Source: JACJYM01 sp965230495
GTDB lineage: Bacteria > Bacteroidota > Bacteroidia > Chitinophagales > Saprospiraceae
Direction: 5' to 3'
DNA: 64,000 nt
NCBI GenBank assembly: GCA_965230495.1
Contig: OZ246004.1
Coordinates: 1,860,001-1,924,000, forward strand
The notes under the pieces were generated by a model that was given only the letters and a program-made list of their open reading frames with translations, was not told the DNA's origin and did no database searches. The translations under genes were made by a program, and so were the position numbers. Below are positions 10,215 to 18,881 of the stretch, in pieces. Every line of letters starts with the position of its first letter. Positions within the stretch are counted from its first letter, which is position 1.

Positions 10215-11322
10215 TCTCTACACAATTAAGTTGATTCATAATTAAATCTACATCATACAATAAGTATTCTTCGTATCCAGAAGAATACATTATACCTATT
10301 TTGTCAAGGTACTCTTCTTTTAATAGATTTTTAGATTCTTTGTCGATCTCGTAAACTAACTCGTACTTCGTATTTCCAGTTATTGGTTCGAGTTGAGGGT
10401 CGGAATCAATAACAGAACTAATCAAGGTCTTTCTTTGATCTACAAAATATAGAAAAAGATGCTCTCCTCTCCTAACATATCCATAGGACTTACCTACGTC
10501 TTTTGACCTAAACCTTAAATTAAGAATTAAGTAATACTTGCCATCGATTTTCTCAAGACTGGCAGAAACAACTAAATAATCTTCTTCCTTATAAAATGGC
10601 TTTATTTTGGCTGGTGTATAGGTGAAAAAAGGCTCCTGTTCATGGCGAATTAATTTTCCCTTCCCATTAGGATTATCTCCATTAAAGATTAAAAAACATT
10701 GGTTTTCGACAGCAAAATTATCTCGATTATCTAATTCAAAATGCTTCCAAGTATTTCTTCGAATAGCTAGATCTCCATAATTGTTATTAAGAGAATTAAA
10801 TTTCAGGTTGTTAGATTTTAGTAAAATCAAAAATTTATCATCCTTAAAAGCCTCTTTGTCCTGTTGCCACTTTGCCACCATTTCCAACGTGTCCGCATAA
10901 TTTTCGTATAATTTTTCGTATTCCTTCTTATCTGTTTTTATCTCTTTGAGCTTTTTCTTAGCCAAATCAGCACTTAAGTCATTTTTCAGTGATTTATAAT
11001 ATGACACCTGAATTTCTTGCCTTGATATCTCATTTTTCTTTAACAAGGATTTTACAGCGTACTCTGCCTCCATCATCTTATATTGACGTACCAATTGCTC
11101 AAATAACTTTATTTCATTCTCATTTCTAGAAACAGGGGTTTTACCAGGGATTTCAAAAGGATTTATTTCGGCCTCTTCTTCAGATATATAAGACCAAGAT
11201 CCATCAGATTTATAGTTTAGTAAACTACCTGACTTTGTTCTAAACTCTCCCTGTCCGAAAACTCCGATCGAATAAAATAGGAAACAACAGCACATTATAA
11301 AATTACCACCAATTATTCTCAA
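10204..11322 (-). CDS. Secreted protein of unknown function
   Basis: Not recognised. The protein has an N-terminal hydrophobic signal segment ending near FGQ, then a short region like that of other Bacteroidota secreted proteins (SGSLLNYKSDGSWSY). A lysine- and glutamate-rich, probably coiled-coil region follows at residues about 65-165, and then a beta-rich C-terminal half. The 372-residue frame begins at TTG (11322); an in-frame ATG at 11295 is the alternative, but the TTG start supplies a positively charged N-terminus. It overlaps miaE by 11 bp. No catalytic motif is visible. Confidence 0.75.
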   Translation of the reverse strand: MRIIGGNFIMCCCFLFYSIGVFGQGEFRTKSGSLLNYKSDGSWSYISEEEAEINPFEIPGKTPVSRNENEIKLFEQLVRQYKMMEAEYAVKSLLKKNEISRQEIQVSYYKSLKNDLSADLAKKKLKEIKTDKKEYEKLYENYADTLEMVAKWQQDKEAFKDDKFLILLKSNNLKFNSLNNNYGDLAIRRNTWKHFELDNRDNFAVENQCFLIFNGDNPNGKGKLIRHEQEPFFTYTPAKIKPFYKEEDYLVVSASLEKIDGKYYLILNLRFRSKDVGKSYGYVRRGEHLFLYFVDQRKTLISSVIDSDPQLEPITGNTKYELVYEIDKESKNLLKEEYLDKIGIMYSSGYEEYLLYDVDLIMNQLNCVENAD

Positions 11323-11351
11323 AACTATAATAAGTTTAGTTTACAAAGATA

Positions 11352-11768
11352 TCACCAATCATCTTTAAAATAGACTGTTCCTTTAAAAAAGGCCACATTT
11401 TCATTTTTCGCATTAGATACTACAACTTCGAATAACCCGATTTTATAAGATTTACTTTTCAATACAGCTTTTGCCTTGAGGGTCTCATTAACTTTCACTC
11501 CTTGAGTATGAGAGATAGAAGTATCAATGGATAAAGCCTTTCTACCTAGTGAATTGGAAGCAAATGCTAAAGCACTATCTGCAAATGAATATGTTATTCC
11601 GCCATGTGCTATGCCAAAGCCATTAAGCATCTCAGATCTCACTTGCATAACCAGTGTACATTCTCCATTCTTCACATCTTCAATCTCAATTCCCAACCAT
11701 TTGGAAAAAGCATCGTTATCATACATTTTTCGGCGAACTATCTCATTTTCCCTGCTATTTATCTCCAT
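11352..11768 (-). CDS. PaaI-type hotdog-fold acyl-CoA thioesterase
   Basis: This 138-residue protein matches the PaaI/YbgC-like hotdog thioesterases: MYDNDAFSKWLGIEI near the N-terminus, then NGFGIAHGGITYSFADSALAFASNS, whose HGG-x-x-x-x-x-D pattern forms the active site. Such enzymes hydrolyse acyl-CoA thioesters, often aromatic ones. I chose the ATG at 11768, two bases beyond the end of the ubiD-like stop; the longer frame to 11816 would run inside that gene. Tight coupling to the decarboxylase suggests one operon. The physiological substrate cannot be read from sequence. Confidence 0.88.
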   Translation of the reverse strand: MEINSRENEIVRRKMYDNDAFSKWLGIEIEDVKNGECTLVMQVRSEMLNGFGIAHGGITYSFADSALAFASNSLGRKALSIDTSISHTQGVKVNETLKAKAVLKSKSYKIGLFEVVVSNAKNENVAFFKGTVYFKDDW

Positions 11769-11769
11769 T

Positions 11770-13596
11770 TCAATATTTATTATAAAGTTCTCCTCCTTTT
11801 GAAAAAAGTTTATCAACTTTCAGGGCTACCTTTTCGTCAGGTTCCAATTCAGGAGCATGATGCTTCTTAGTTCTGGCATCAATAATTAACGACCCCTTAC
11901 ATCCCCAATGTTTATTTTCTATGAAAGAATCAATACCATATATATCATGCGAAGGGTTAGATCTTGTAAAAGTAACCCAAAGGAAATTATTTATATTTTT
12001 AGCACAAAAATCAACATCATCACAAATAATAATTAATGGAAATCCGGCCAATTTCTGTTTCTTTAAAAATTTTGTAAGCTCTTCTATTTCCTTACTGGCC
12101 AAATCATAATTTTCGAAGTTTTCTACTTCTAGACCAAGTACTCCTTTCATTAAAGGCTTCGCCTTTTTTATGGTCTTAAAAGAGTCCATTGTAATCACAG
12201 TGTCCAAATCTCTAATAACGTCTCCCCGACAAGCCATTATAACCTTTGATCCCGCATTCCAGCCATCACCCGAGTAATCCAAAGTATCTATGGTCGTTTT
12301 GGTCATAAAGTGCAAGTCTCTTTCCCATTTTATTCTTTCCAATACATGTATTAAATAAGCTTCTACATTATAAATATCTAGGTTTTCATTATCTTCTTCA
12401 GCGGCAATGATAAGATACTTAGCTAATGAAGTTTGCCCACTACCCAATATCCTATTCGCAATGGTAAGTATTTCTTCTGGAACTCTTTCTCTGAAAGGCA
12501 TATACCTCTCCTTACCTATTGCCAATAATAGAGGGTGTACACCTGTAACATCAACAGCATGTAAATCTTTGAGTCCTGGAAACTCTTGTCCCACAAGCTC
12601 TCCAACAAGCTTGTGAATCAAATAACCAAAACTGCTATCTTCTTGAGGAGGCCTTCCTACTACTGTAAAATGCCACAATGGGTCTTTTCTATGATATATT
12701 GTATCCACTTTCATAACCGGAAAGTCATGAGTCAAACTATAGTAACCCAAATGATCACCAAAAGGCCCTTCCGGTTTGGTTTTATCTTTGAGTATGGTGC
12801 CTGTTATAACAAAATCAGCATCGGTACTTAAAACATGACCTTTCTTATCATAACAGTAACCAAATCTTTGGCCACTTAACATTCCTGCGAACGTTAACTC
12901 CGAAATGCCTTCAGGCATTGGCATAATCGCCGAAAAGGCATGAGAAGGTAATCCTCCAATAAAAACGCTGCACTTAAACTCTTCACTCGAGTTATTGTAC
13001 TGTTGGTGATGTACACCTATACCTCTGTGTAATTGATAATGCAATCCTATCTCTTCATTCAGTTTGTAATCATTTCCTGTCAGTTGAATTCTATACATCC
13101 CAAGATTAGAATGCATTATATTCTTATCATTAGGTGGTAACGTTAGTACCTGAGGCATTGTAACAAATGCCCCTCCATCCTTAGGCCAAGAAGTGATCAA
13201 AGGCAGCTTATCGATAGTGGTTGTACCGTATTTTATAGGTACATTCCATCTTTTTTTTCGTGGTAATGCCCGTAAAGCAGTAATAGAAGAAGAAAGGTAT
13301 CTCGACGGTTTTTTCAACAATCTGGCCGGATCAGCTTTTAACTCAATCACCTTTTTTACCTGTGGAAGCGTTTTCCTAAACAAGTAATCCGTTCTTTCAA
13401 ACGTTCCATATAAATTTGAAATAGCATGAAACGGACTGTTTTTAATATTTTCAAATAGAATGGCAGGTCCCTTAAGATCAAATATTCTTCTATGGATTTC
13501 TGCAGCTTCCAAATATCCGTCCACTTCAGACTTAATTCTAATCAATTGACCAGAACGTTCCAAATCGTTACTTACTTCTCTTAAAGATTTATACAT
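11770..13596 (-). CDS. UbiD-family prenylated-FMN decarboxylase (menaquinone-type)
   Basis: The 608-residue protein is a UbiD-family decarboxylase. EGPFGDHLGYYSLTHDFP is the family signature with the catalytic acidic region, and the N-terminal half has the FMN-binding fold with GGAFVTMPQVLTLPP and YRIQLTGNDY. UbiD enzymes use prenylated FMN made by UbiX to decarboxylate aromatic acids. The length, greater than proteobacterial UbiD, fits the form annotated as menaquinone biosynthesis decarboxylase in Bacteroidota. No other quinone gene is nearby, so the pathway is inferred. A thioesterase follows two bases downstream. Confidence 0.88.
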   Translation of the reverse strand: MYKSLREVSNDLERSGQLIRIKSEVDGYLEAAEIHRRIFDLKGPAILFENIKNSPFHAISNLYGTFERTDYLFRKTLPQVKKVIELKADPARLLKKPSRYLSSSITALRALPRKKRWNVPIKYGTTTIDKLPLITSWPKDGGAFVTMPQVLTLPPNDKNIMHSNLGMYRIQLTGNDYKLNEEIGLHYQLHRGIGVHHQQYNNSSEEFKCSVFIGGLPSHAFSAIMPMPEGISELTFAGMLSGQRFGYCYDKKGHVLSTDADFVITGTILKDKTKPEGPFGDHLGYYSLTHDFPVMKVDTIYHRKDPLWHFTVVGRPPQEDSSFGYLIHKLVGELVGQEFPGLKDLHAVDVTGVHPLLLAIGKERYMPFRERVPEEILTIANRILGSGQTSLAKYLIIAAEEDNENLDIYNVEAYLIHVLERIKWERDLHFMTKTTIDTLDYSGDGWNAGSKVIMACRGDVIRDLDTVITMDSFKTIKKAKPLMKGVLGLEVENFENYDLASKEIEELTKFLKKQKLAGFPLIIICDDVDFCAKNINNFLWVTFTRSNPSHDIYGIDSFIENKHWGCKGSLIIDARTKKHHAPELEPDEKVALKVDKLFSKGGELYNKY

Positions 13597-13668
13597 AAAT
13601 ACTTGTGTCTAAACAACATCTACTTTCAAAAGTAATTGATCGAAACTAGAATAGTTCAATATTATATC

Positions 13669-14199
13669 CTAAATTAATGGAATATTGGGATTAAAAGGAT
13701 GATCCTTAAAATCCTGATTTAAAACTTTGAAATCCAATTTTCCATTTCTATTTTTTAAATGATTGGATATTACAATTGATTTATGAATTTTGATATCTGG
13801 ATTTTTGACCTTTGAAACAATGTAAATCAGACTTCTTTGCTTTCCTGGTGTTAACTTATGAAAAAAATCGCTGGCATTAGGATCTGAAAACAATACTGCT
13901 TCCATTTCTTCCGGCATATCTATTCCATAAATACTATCATCTGGCTCAAGGTGTATGAATAATTCATCCCCCACATTTAACCCAAGTTTACTCCGCCTTT
14001 CTTTATTAAACATTATAAAATGATATCCTCTACCCGATGGCATCATACCACACTGAAATGTAAGAGATTTATTAACAGTGCACTTGACCCTTTTATTTTT
14101 TGTCTTGTTTTTTAACTTCTCATAAATTTCATCAGGAATGGCCGCATGATAACTCCATAAGTGTTCTTCAAAAATCTGAATAGTTGCACTAAATTCCAT
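13669..14199 (-). CDS. DUF1905 / YdeI-OmpD-associated (bacteriocin-protection-like) protein
   Basis: The 176-residue protein has an N-terminal DUF1905-like beta-barrel (MEFSATIQIFEEHLWSYHAAIPDE, with the later GYHFIMFNKERRSKLGLNVGDEL) and a C-terminal YdeI/OmpD-associated segment (LTPGKQRSLIYIVSKVKNPD). The family is widespread and poorly characterised; the bacteriocin-protection name comes from distant homologues. I chose ATG at 14199, one base after the TonB receptor stop; a TTG at 14211 would overlap the receptor. The gene is probably translationally coupled to the receptor. Confidence 0.8.
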   Translation of the reverse strand: MEFSATIQIFEEHLWSYHAAIPDEIYEKLKNKTKNKRVKCTVNKSLTFQCGMMPSGRGYHFIMFNKERRSKLGLNVGDELFIHLEPDDSIYGIDMPEEMEAVLFSDPNASDFFHKLTPGKQRSLIYIVSKVKNPDIKIHKSIVISNHLKNRNGKLDFKVLNQDFKDHPFNPNIPLI

Positions 14200-14200
14200 G

Positions 14201-16738
14201 TTAAAACTCAACCTTTAGCTTTAAATTCAACCTTCTCGATGTCAAGTTATTCGGAATAGCGTAATATCCATTTGTAATTGTCTTAATCCAAGTATTTGAA
14301 GCTTCATTCGCCACTTGAAGAAGATTAAATACTTCAAAACTTATCCATGCCGATTTAGTGTTTCTAAGGGGATGATTTGGTTTTCTTTCCTTCATTTTTT
14401 TATCCCATAATAAAAATGAAAAACCCGCATCAACCCTATGATATGTATTAAATCTAAACGAATTTCTATACACCTCATTATTGCCCACAAATCCAAAGGG
14501 AAGTCCAGTACCAACAGAAAGTCCCAAATTCATTTTTACATTTTTGTTATTCTGTAGATAATCCTGGAAAAACATACTAAGATTAAAAAACTTATCAGTA
14601 GGTCTGGGTACATCATCGATTTCAACATCTTGTCCATCAACTCTTTCTAGGTGCTGAATATTATCCAGGCTCTCTCTTGTTCTCAAAAAAGAAAGATTTA
14701 TCCAACTTTCTGCATCAGGCACAAACTCTCCATTTATTCTCACATCTAAACCCATCGCATATCCTGTGGCATCATTTTCTCCCGAGTATCTTATTCTTAC
14801 ATTATCAACATCGTAAGAAACTAGGTTAGACAAACTTTTATAATAAAGTTCCGTAATTAAACGAAAAGGTTTTTTACTAATATTCTTCATGAAAAAATCA
14901 TATGAAGCTCCAGCGACGAAATGAATTGATTTTTGAGATTTTAGTCCTTCATTAATCGTACCGTCTAATCTTCTCAATTCTCTATAAAAAGGAACTTGAT
15001 AATAGACACCCCCTGCCAGCTTAAAACTCACATTTTCATTCCAGGATATCGGCCTATATTGAAACTGAAATCTAGGGCTAAATAAAAATTCCTCACTTAG
15101 ATTAACATATGTAGATCTCAGTCCTGTTGTCACCTTAAACTCTCTTTCTTCCTCTGACAAATAGCTATAACTGTTTTGCACGAAAGCTGTTATCTTCTCG
15201 TTCGACAGTTCATTGATCGTCCTTAGAGATTGATTAAGCACTACCGAGTCTTCCAAATAAGGAATAGAATAGCCTGCTGAGTCCAATCTCTCCCATTCAT
15301 TAAGGTCATCCTCGTACCTTTCTCTCTGATATTTAACACCCCATTGGACAAAATTAGATTTTCGTGCTTCATCGTCATCTAACACAAATTCTATACCTCC
15401 TTTATGCTGAATATTTGTAATTGTATTGAATAAATAATTTCTTGTATAAGTATGTTGAAGACCCGTTCCAAGCACCCCAACTTCTTCAGTTGCTTCCCCA
15501 TCTCCACTGAGGTCAATTTCAATCTCAGATAACCTGTAATAACCTAAAATATCAAAAGCTTCACTTTCAGAACTTTGATAATGGGATGCCAATAATTTGA
15601 AATAGGTAGGATTGTTAGCATTGCTCGGCACATAAGTCAGTGACAGTCCTCCCATTCCATTAACAAATTCATCAGTCTCTCCTCCCTCATAGAATGTTGA
15701 TAACCTAAGGATTTGCCCAAATCCTCCCTTAGAAGTTTCTCTAGTTTTTGGGGTGAAATCATAAACACTACTATTATAATTACCTATAAGTCCAATCTGT
15801 AAATCTCTAGTAATGTCATAAGTTATATAGGATTGTAAATCAACGAAATCGGGAATATATTCACCTTCTACATCCAAAGAACCCAATAAATATCTAGTAG
15901 TTTTGTATCTGACTCCGGCTAAAAACCTCAATTTATTATATGCATTAGCTCCAAGTCGTTTAGAGCCTTCAATATGTGCAGCAGCCCCCAATAAACTACC
16001 TGTGACACTTGCTCCAAATTTATCCGGTCTCTTATACCTGACATCCAAAACAGAGCTCATTTTATCTCCATACTTTGATTCATAACCTCCAGATGAGAAT
16101 GATATGTCACGTATAAGGTCAATATTCGGAAAACTCAATCCCTCTTGATTACCAGAACGAATTAACTGTGGCCTAAATATTTCAAAATCATTAACATAAA
16201 TGAGATTCTCGTCATAATTTCCACCCCTGACATTATATTGGCTACTAAGTTCTCCACCTTGAGAAGCACTAACTCCAAGTGCTATTGCTGGTAGTACACT
16301 TTCGAAATTTCCCGAAGCGGTAGGAAGTAGTTTTAGCTCAGTAACTTCTTCTCGAACCATACCTACATCCTCTATCCTACTGGCTGTAATTTCGATTTCT
16401 AATTCGGATTCACTCGTGACTAACTCTATATTAATATTTCTTTTGCCATCAATGGGCATAGAAGATATATAAATCCTTTCCTCCTTATAGCCCAATCTAT
16501 TAAAAATAAGATGGCAAGGTTTGTTCTGTTCTACCTCAACCCTGTAATACCCTTTGGCATCCGACTCCACAGCCCGTGAACCTCCTTCGACATGTATAGT
16601 AACAAACTCTATCAGGTTTTTCGTTGAATAATCTTTAATTGTACCAAAAACAATAGGATTTTGGCCAAAGGTTATTCCATAGATCAACAAAAAAAAGCTT
16701 AAAAGAAAAAGCTTAGAAAATCCTTTTTGCATATTCAT
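14201..16738 (-). CDS. TonB-dependent outer-membrane receptor with carboxypeptidase-regulatory-like domain
   Basis: An 845-residue outer-membrane receptor. It has a signal peptide (residues 1-25, ending TFGQ), a CarboxypepD_reg-like domain (about 28-110, GTIKDYSTKNLIEFVTIHV), and a plug domain containing SSQYNVRGGNYDENLIYVND and SFSSGGYESKYGDKMSSVLDV. A long beta-barrel follows, ending in the aromatic-terminated strand LNLKLKVEF. No SusD partner lies next to it, so it is not a standard polysaccharide-utilisation pair. The substrate cannot be predicted. The downstream YdeI-like gene starts one base after its stop. Confidence 0.92.
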   Translation of the reverse strand: MNMQKGFSKLFLLSFFLLIYGITFGQNPIVFGTIKDYSTKNLIEFVTIHVEGGSRAVESDAKGYYRVEVEQNKPCHLIFNRLGYKEERIYISSMPIDGKRNINIELVTSESELEIEITASRIEDVGMVREEVTELKLLPTASGNFESVLPAIALGVSASQGGELSSQYNVRGGNYDENLIYVNDFEIFRPQLIRSGNQEGLSFPNIDLIRDISFSSGGYESKYGDKMSSVLDVRYKRPDKFGASVTGSLLGAAAHIEGSKRLGANAYNKLRFLAGVRYKTTRYLLGSLDVEGEYIPDFVDLQSYITYDITRDLQIGLIGNYNSSVYDFTPKTRETSKGGFGQILRLSTFYEGGETDEFVNGMGGLSLTYVPSNANNPTYFKLLASHYQSSESEAFDILGYYRLSEIEIDLSGDGEATEEVGVLGTGLQHTYTRNYLFNTITNIQHKGGIEFVLDDDEARKSNFVQWGVKYQRERYEDDLNEWERLDSAGYSIPYLEDSVVLNQSLRTINELSNEKITAFVQNSYSYLSEEEREFKVTTGLRSTYVNLSEEFLFSPRFQFQYRPISWNENVSFKLAGGVYYQVPFYRELRRLDGTINEGLKSQKSIHFVAGASYDFFMKNISKKPFRLITELYYKSLSNLVSYDVDNVRIRYSGENDATGYAMGLDVRINGEFVPDAESWINLSFLRTRESLDNIQHLERVDGQDVEIDDVPRPTDKFFNLSMFFQDYLQNNKNVKMNLGLSVGTGLPFGFVGNNEVYRNSFRFNTYHRVDAGFSFLLWDKKMKERKPNHPLRNTKSAWISFEVFNLLQVANEASNTWIKTITNGYYAIPNNLTSRRLNLKLKVEF

Positions 16739-16764
16739 AAGTTAACAAACGAACTATTAAAATA

Positions 16765-17430
16765 TTAATTATTCTTTATAAGCTCTTTCATTTTTTTTAT
16801 GGTATTGGGTGGGTCTTCGGATTTAAAAACAGCACTTCCAGCTACCAAAATATCACAGCCTACATCGCTAATTTCTTCCGCATTAGACAAGCTAACTCCT
16901 CCATCGATTTCTATCAAAAAGCTCTCTCCTAACTCCTTTCTTTTACTATTTAATCTAGCTATCTTCGATAAAGCTTGTTTAATAAATCTTTGTCCTCCAA
17001 AACCTGGGTTTACCGACATAATAAGTGCCAAATCAATATCTCCAAGAACTTCAAATAAGTTTTCTACCGGAGTATGAGGATTGATTGCCACACCGGCCTT
17101 AGCCCCGCAATTTTTAATTTGTTGAATTGTTCTATGAAGGTGAGGACAAGCTTCATAATGTACTGTGATATACTCCGCTCCTGCCTCTCTAAATTCTTCA
17201 ATATATTTTTCCGGCTCAACGATCATTAAATGAACATCAAGAGGTTTAACCGATAGTTGAGACATTGTTTTAACAATGGATTGTCCGAACGAAATATTAG
17301 GAACAAAGTTACCGTCCATTACATCGACATGTAGTAAATCCGCCAAGGACTCATTCACCATTTCAATATCTTTTGTTAAATAACTAAAGTCAGAAGAAAG
17401 AATAGAAGGTGCTACTAAACCAGCATTCAT
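16765..17430 (-). CDS. rpe: Ribulose-phosphate 3-epimerase
   Basis: The 221-residue TIM-barrel enzyme interconverts ribulose 5-phosphate and xylulose 5-phosphate in the pentose phosphate pathway. Family landmarks are all present: APSILSSDF (7-15), HVDVMDGNFVPN with H34 and catalytic D36, DVHLMI with H67, MSVNPGFGGQRFI, and IDGGVS with catalytic D176, followed by the phosphate-binding LVAGSAVF. Length is normal. It starts at ATG 17430. Confidence 0.97.
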   Translation of the reverse strand: MNAGLVAPSILSSDFSYLTKDIEMVNESLADLLHVDVMDGNFVPNISFGQSIVKTMSQLSVKPLDVHLMIVEPEKYIEEFREAGAEYITVHYEACPHLHRTIQQIKNCGAKAGVAINPHTPVENLFEVLGDIDLALIMSVNPGFGGQRFIKQALSKIARLNSKRKELGESFLIEIDGGVSLSNAEEISDVGCDILVAGSAVFKSEDPPNTIKKMKELIKNN

Positions 17431-17508
17431 GTGGCAATTAATTTTAATATGTGTAAAGGTAATTAAAATATTGATGCTAACGTCTCCTTAACTACCTCCA
17501 AAGTTTAT

Positions 17509-18243
17509 CTAAGAAAACGTCAAACTTAGCATTTGACCATCTTCAAGTAAAGGTAAATTCATATATCTTAAAAGTACCTGACAAGTTGCCAATACATCTC
17601 TTTCACAATATTTCACTATTCGTATCAAATCATTATTCTCAAAGTAAACATCTCTTATCATTGAGCCATCAATATCTTCTTTTGGAGATTTGACACCCAT
17701 TAAAAAAGTCAATAGGCTAAGGGATGTATAATGTTTGTAATCTCCGAATCTCCAAAGTTCCATGGTATCTATAAGATGTTTAGTTTCCCATGGTTTTTTC
17801 CCATAAAGTTTAAGACTTTTAGGAATTTCAATATTGTTTATTAACAATCGCCTACAAATAAATGGTATATCAAATTCTTTTATGTTATGGCCACAGAACA
17901 AAATACTTTTCTCATCAACATTCGCAATAAGTTCGACAAAAGATCTTAACAAATCTCCTTCGTTACTATTATAAATACTTTTCACCCTTAGCAATGATAT
18001 AATACCATTCTCAAATTGTAGCTTCCCGACTGATATACAAACTATCTTACCAAACTCTGCATAAATTCCAGCTTTCAAATTAAACAACTCCGATAAGCTC
18101 TTATTATCTACGTTTTTAAGAAGAGAAGCTTTACGTTTCCAATGTTTCCTAAGCTTCGATGGTAAAAGATTATAATCTCGATTTAATGGAACAGTTTCTA
18201 TATCAATTAACAAAATCCGAGGCAAAAAAATCCGATGGAGCAT
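17509..18243 (-). CDS. DEDD-family 3'-5' exonuclease (PolB-exonuclease-like)
   Basis: The 244-residue protein has the RNase H-like exonuclease motifs in order: LLIDIETVPL (D14, E16; Exo I), GHNIKEFDIPFI (D125; Exo II), and the HYTSLSL and ERDVLATCQVLL segment (D216; Exo III). This matches the predicted 3'-5' exonuclease family related to the proofreading domain of B-family polymerases. No polymerase domain is attached. Its DNA-processing role is inferred. Divergent from the GNAT gene across a short intergenic gap. Confidence 0.85.
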   Translation of the reverse strand: MLHRIFLPRILLIDIETVPLNRDYNLLPSKLRKHWKRKASLLKNVDNKSLSELFNLKAGIYAEFGKIVCISVGKLQFENGIISLLRVKSIYNSNEGDLLRSFVELIANVDEKSILFCGHNIKEFDIPFICRRLLINNIEIPKSLKLYGKKPWETKHLIDTMELWRFGDYKHYTSLSLLTFLMGVKSPKEDIDGSMIRDVYFENNDLIRIVKYCERDVLATCQVLLRYMNLPLLEDGQMLSLTFS

Positions 18244-18329
18244 TTGGCTAAATTTGATTAAATAAATATGGTATTTTCACTTATAACTTATTTAATGCTA
18301 AATTGTCCTTCTTCAACAAAGAATTTGTA

Positions 18330-18872
18330 ATGTTTAAATTCAATGAGCTGATCATAAGAAGTGAAAAAGTTAGTGATAATGATGAAATTAGAAAAGTTAT
18401 TATTGAAGCTTTCAAAGGAGAAGAAATAAGTGACAATACCGAACACCTTATTGTAGAAAGAACCAGAAAAACGGAAAACTATTTACCTGAATTAACCTTA
18501 GTCGCAGTTTTCAAATCAAAAATCATTGGACATCTTATGATCTCGAAAATCAAAGTATTAAGAGACTCTGAGTATTTTGATTTTTTGGCATTAGCTCCTG
18601 TTAGCGTATTACCTAAGTATCAAAAAAAAGGAGTGGGTTCGGCCCTCATCAAAGAAGCCCACAAAAGAGCACAAGATTCTGATTTTCCCGGAATTATACT
18701 TCTTGGGCATGAAAACTACTACCCACGTTTTGGATACCAAATATTGGATAAATACGATATAAAAATGCCATTTGACGTTCCTCTAATTAATCAAATGATA
18801 TTTCCAATTCAAGAGAAGCGTTTGAAAAAAATTAATGGAAAAGTTGAATATCCCCCTGTGTTCTTCACTTAA
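18330..18872 (+). CDS. GNAT-family N-acetyltransferase (YhbS-like)
   Basis: The 180-residue protein has the GNAT acetyl-CoA motif LPKYQKKGVGSALI (the Q/R-x-x-G-x-G loop), a preceding strand ending LAPVSVLP, and the C-terminal GHENYYPRFGYQ segment typical of the YhbS subgroup. The substrate is unknown. I chose ATG at 18330; a longer frame from TTG 18303 adds nine residues with no family similarity. Confidence 0.85.
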   Translation: MFKFNELIIRSEKVSDNDEIRKVIIEAFKGEEISDNTEHLIVERTRKTENYLPELTLVAVFKSKIIGHLMISKIKVLRDSEYFDFLALAPVSVLPKYQKKGVGSALIKEAHKRAQDSDFPGIILLGHENYYPRFGYQILDKYDIKMPFDVPLINQMIFPIQEKRLKKINGKVEYPPVFFT

Positions 18873-18881
18873 GTATGAATC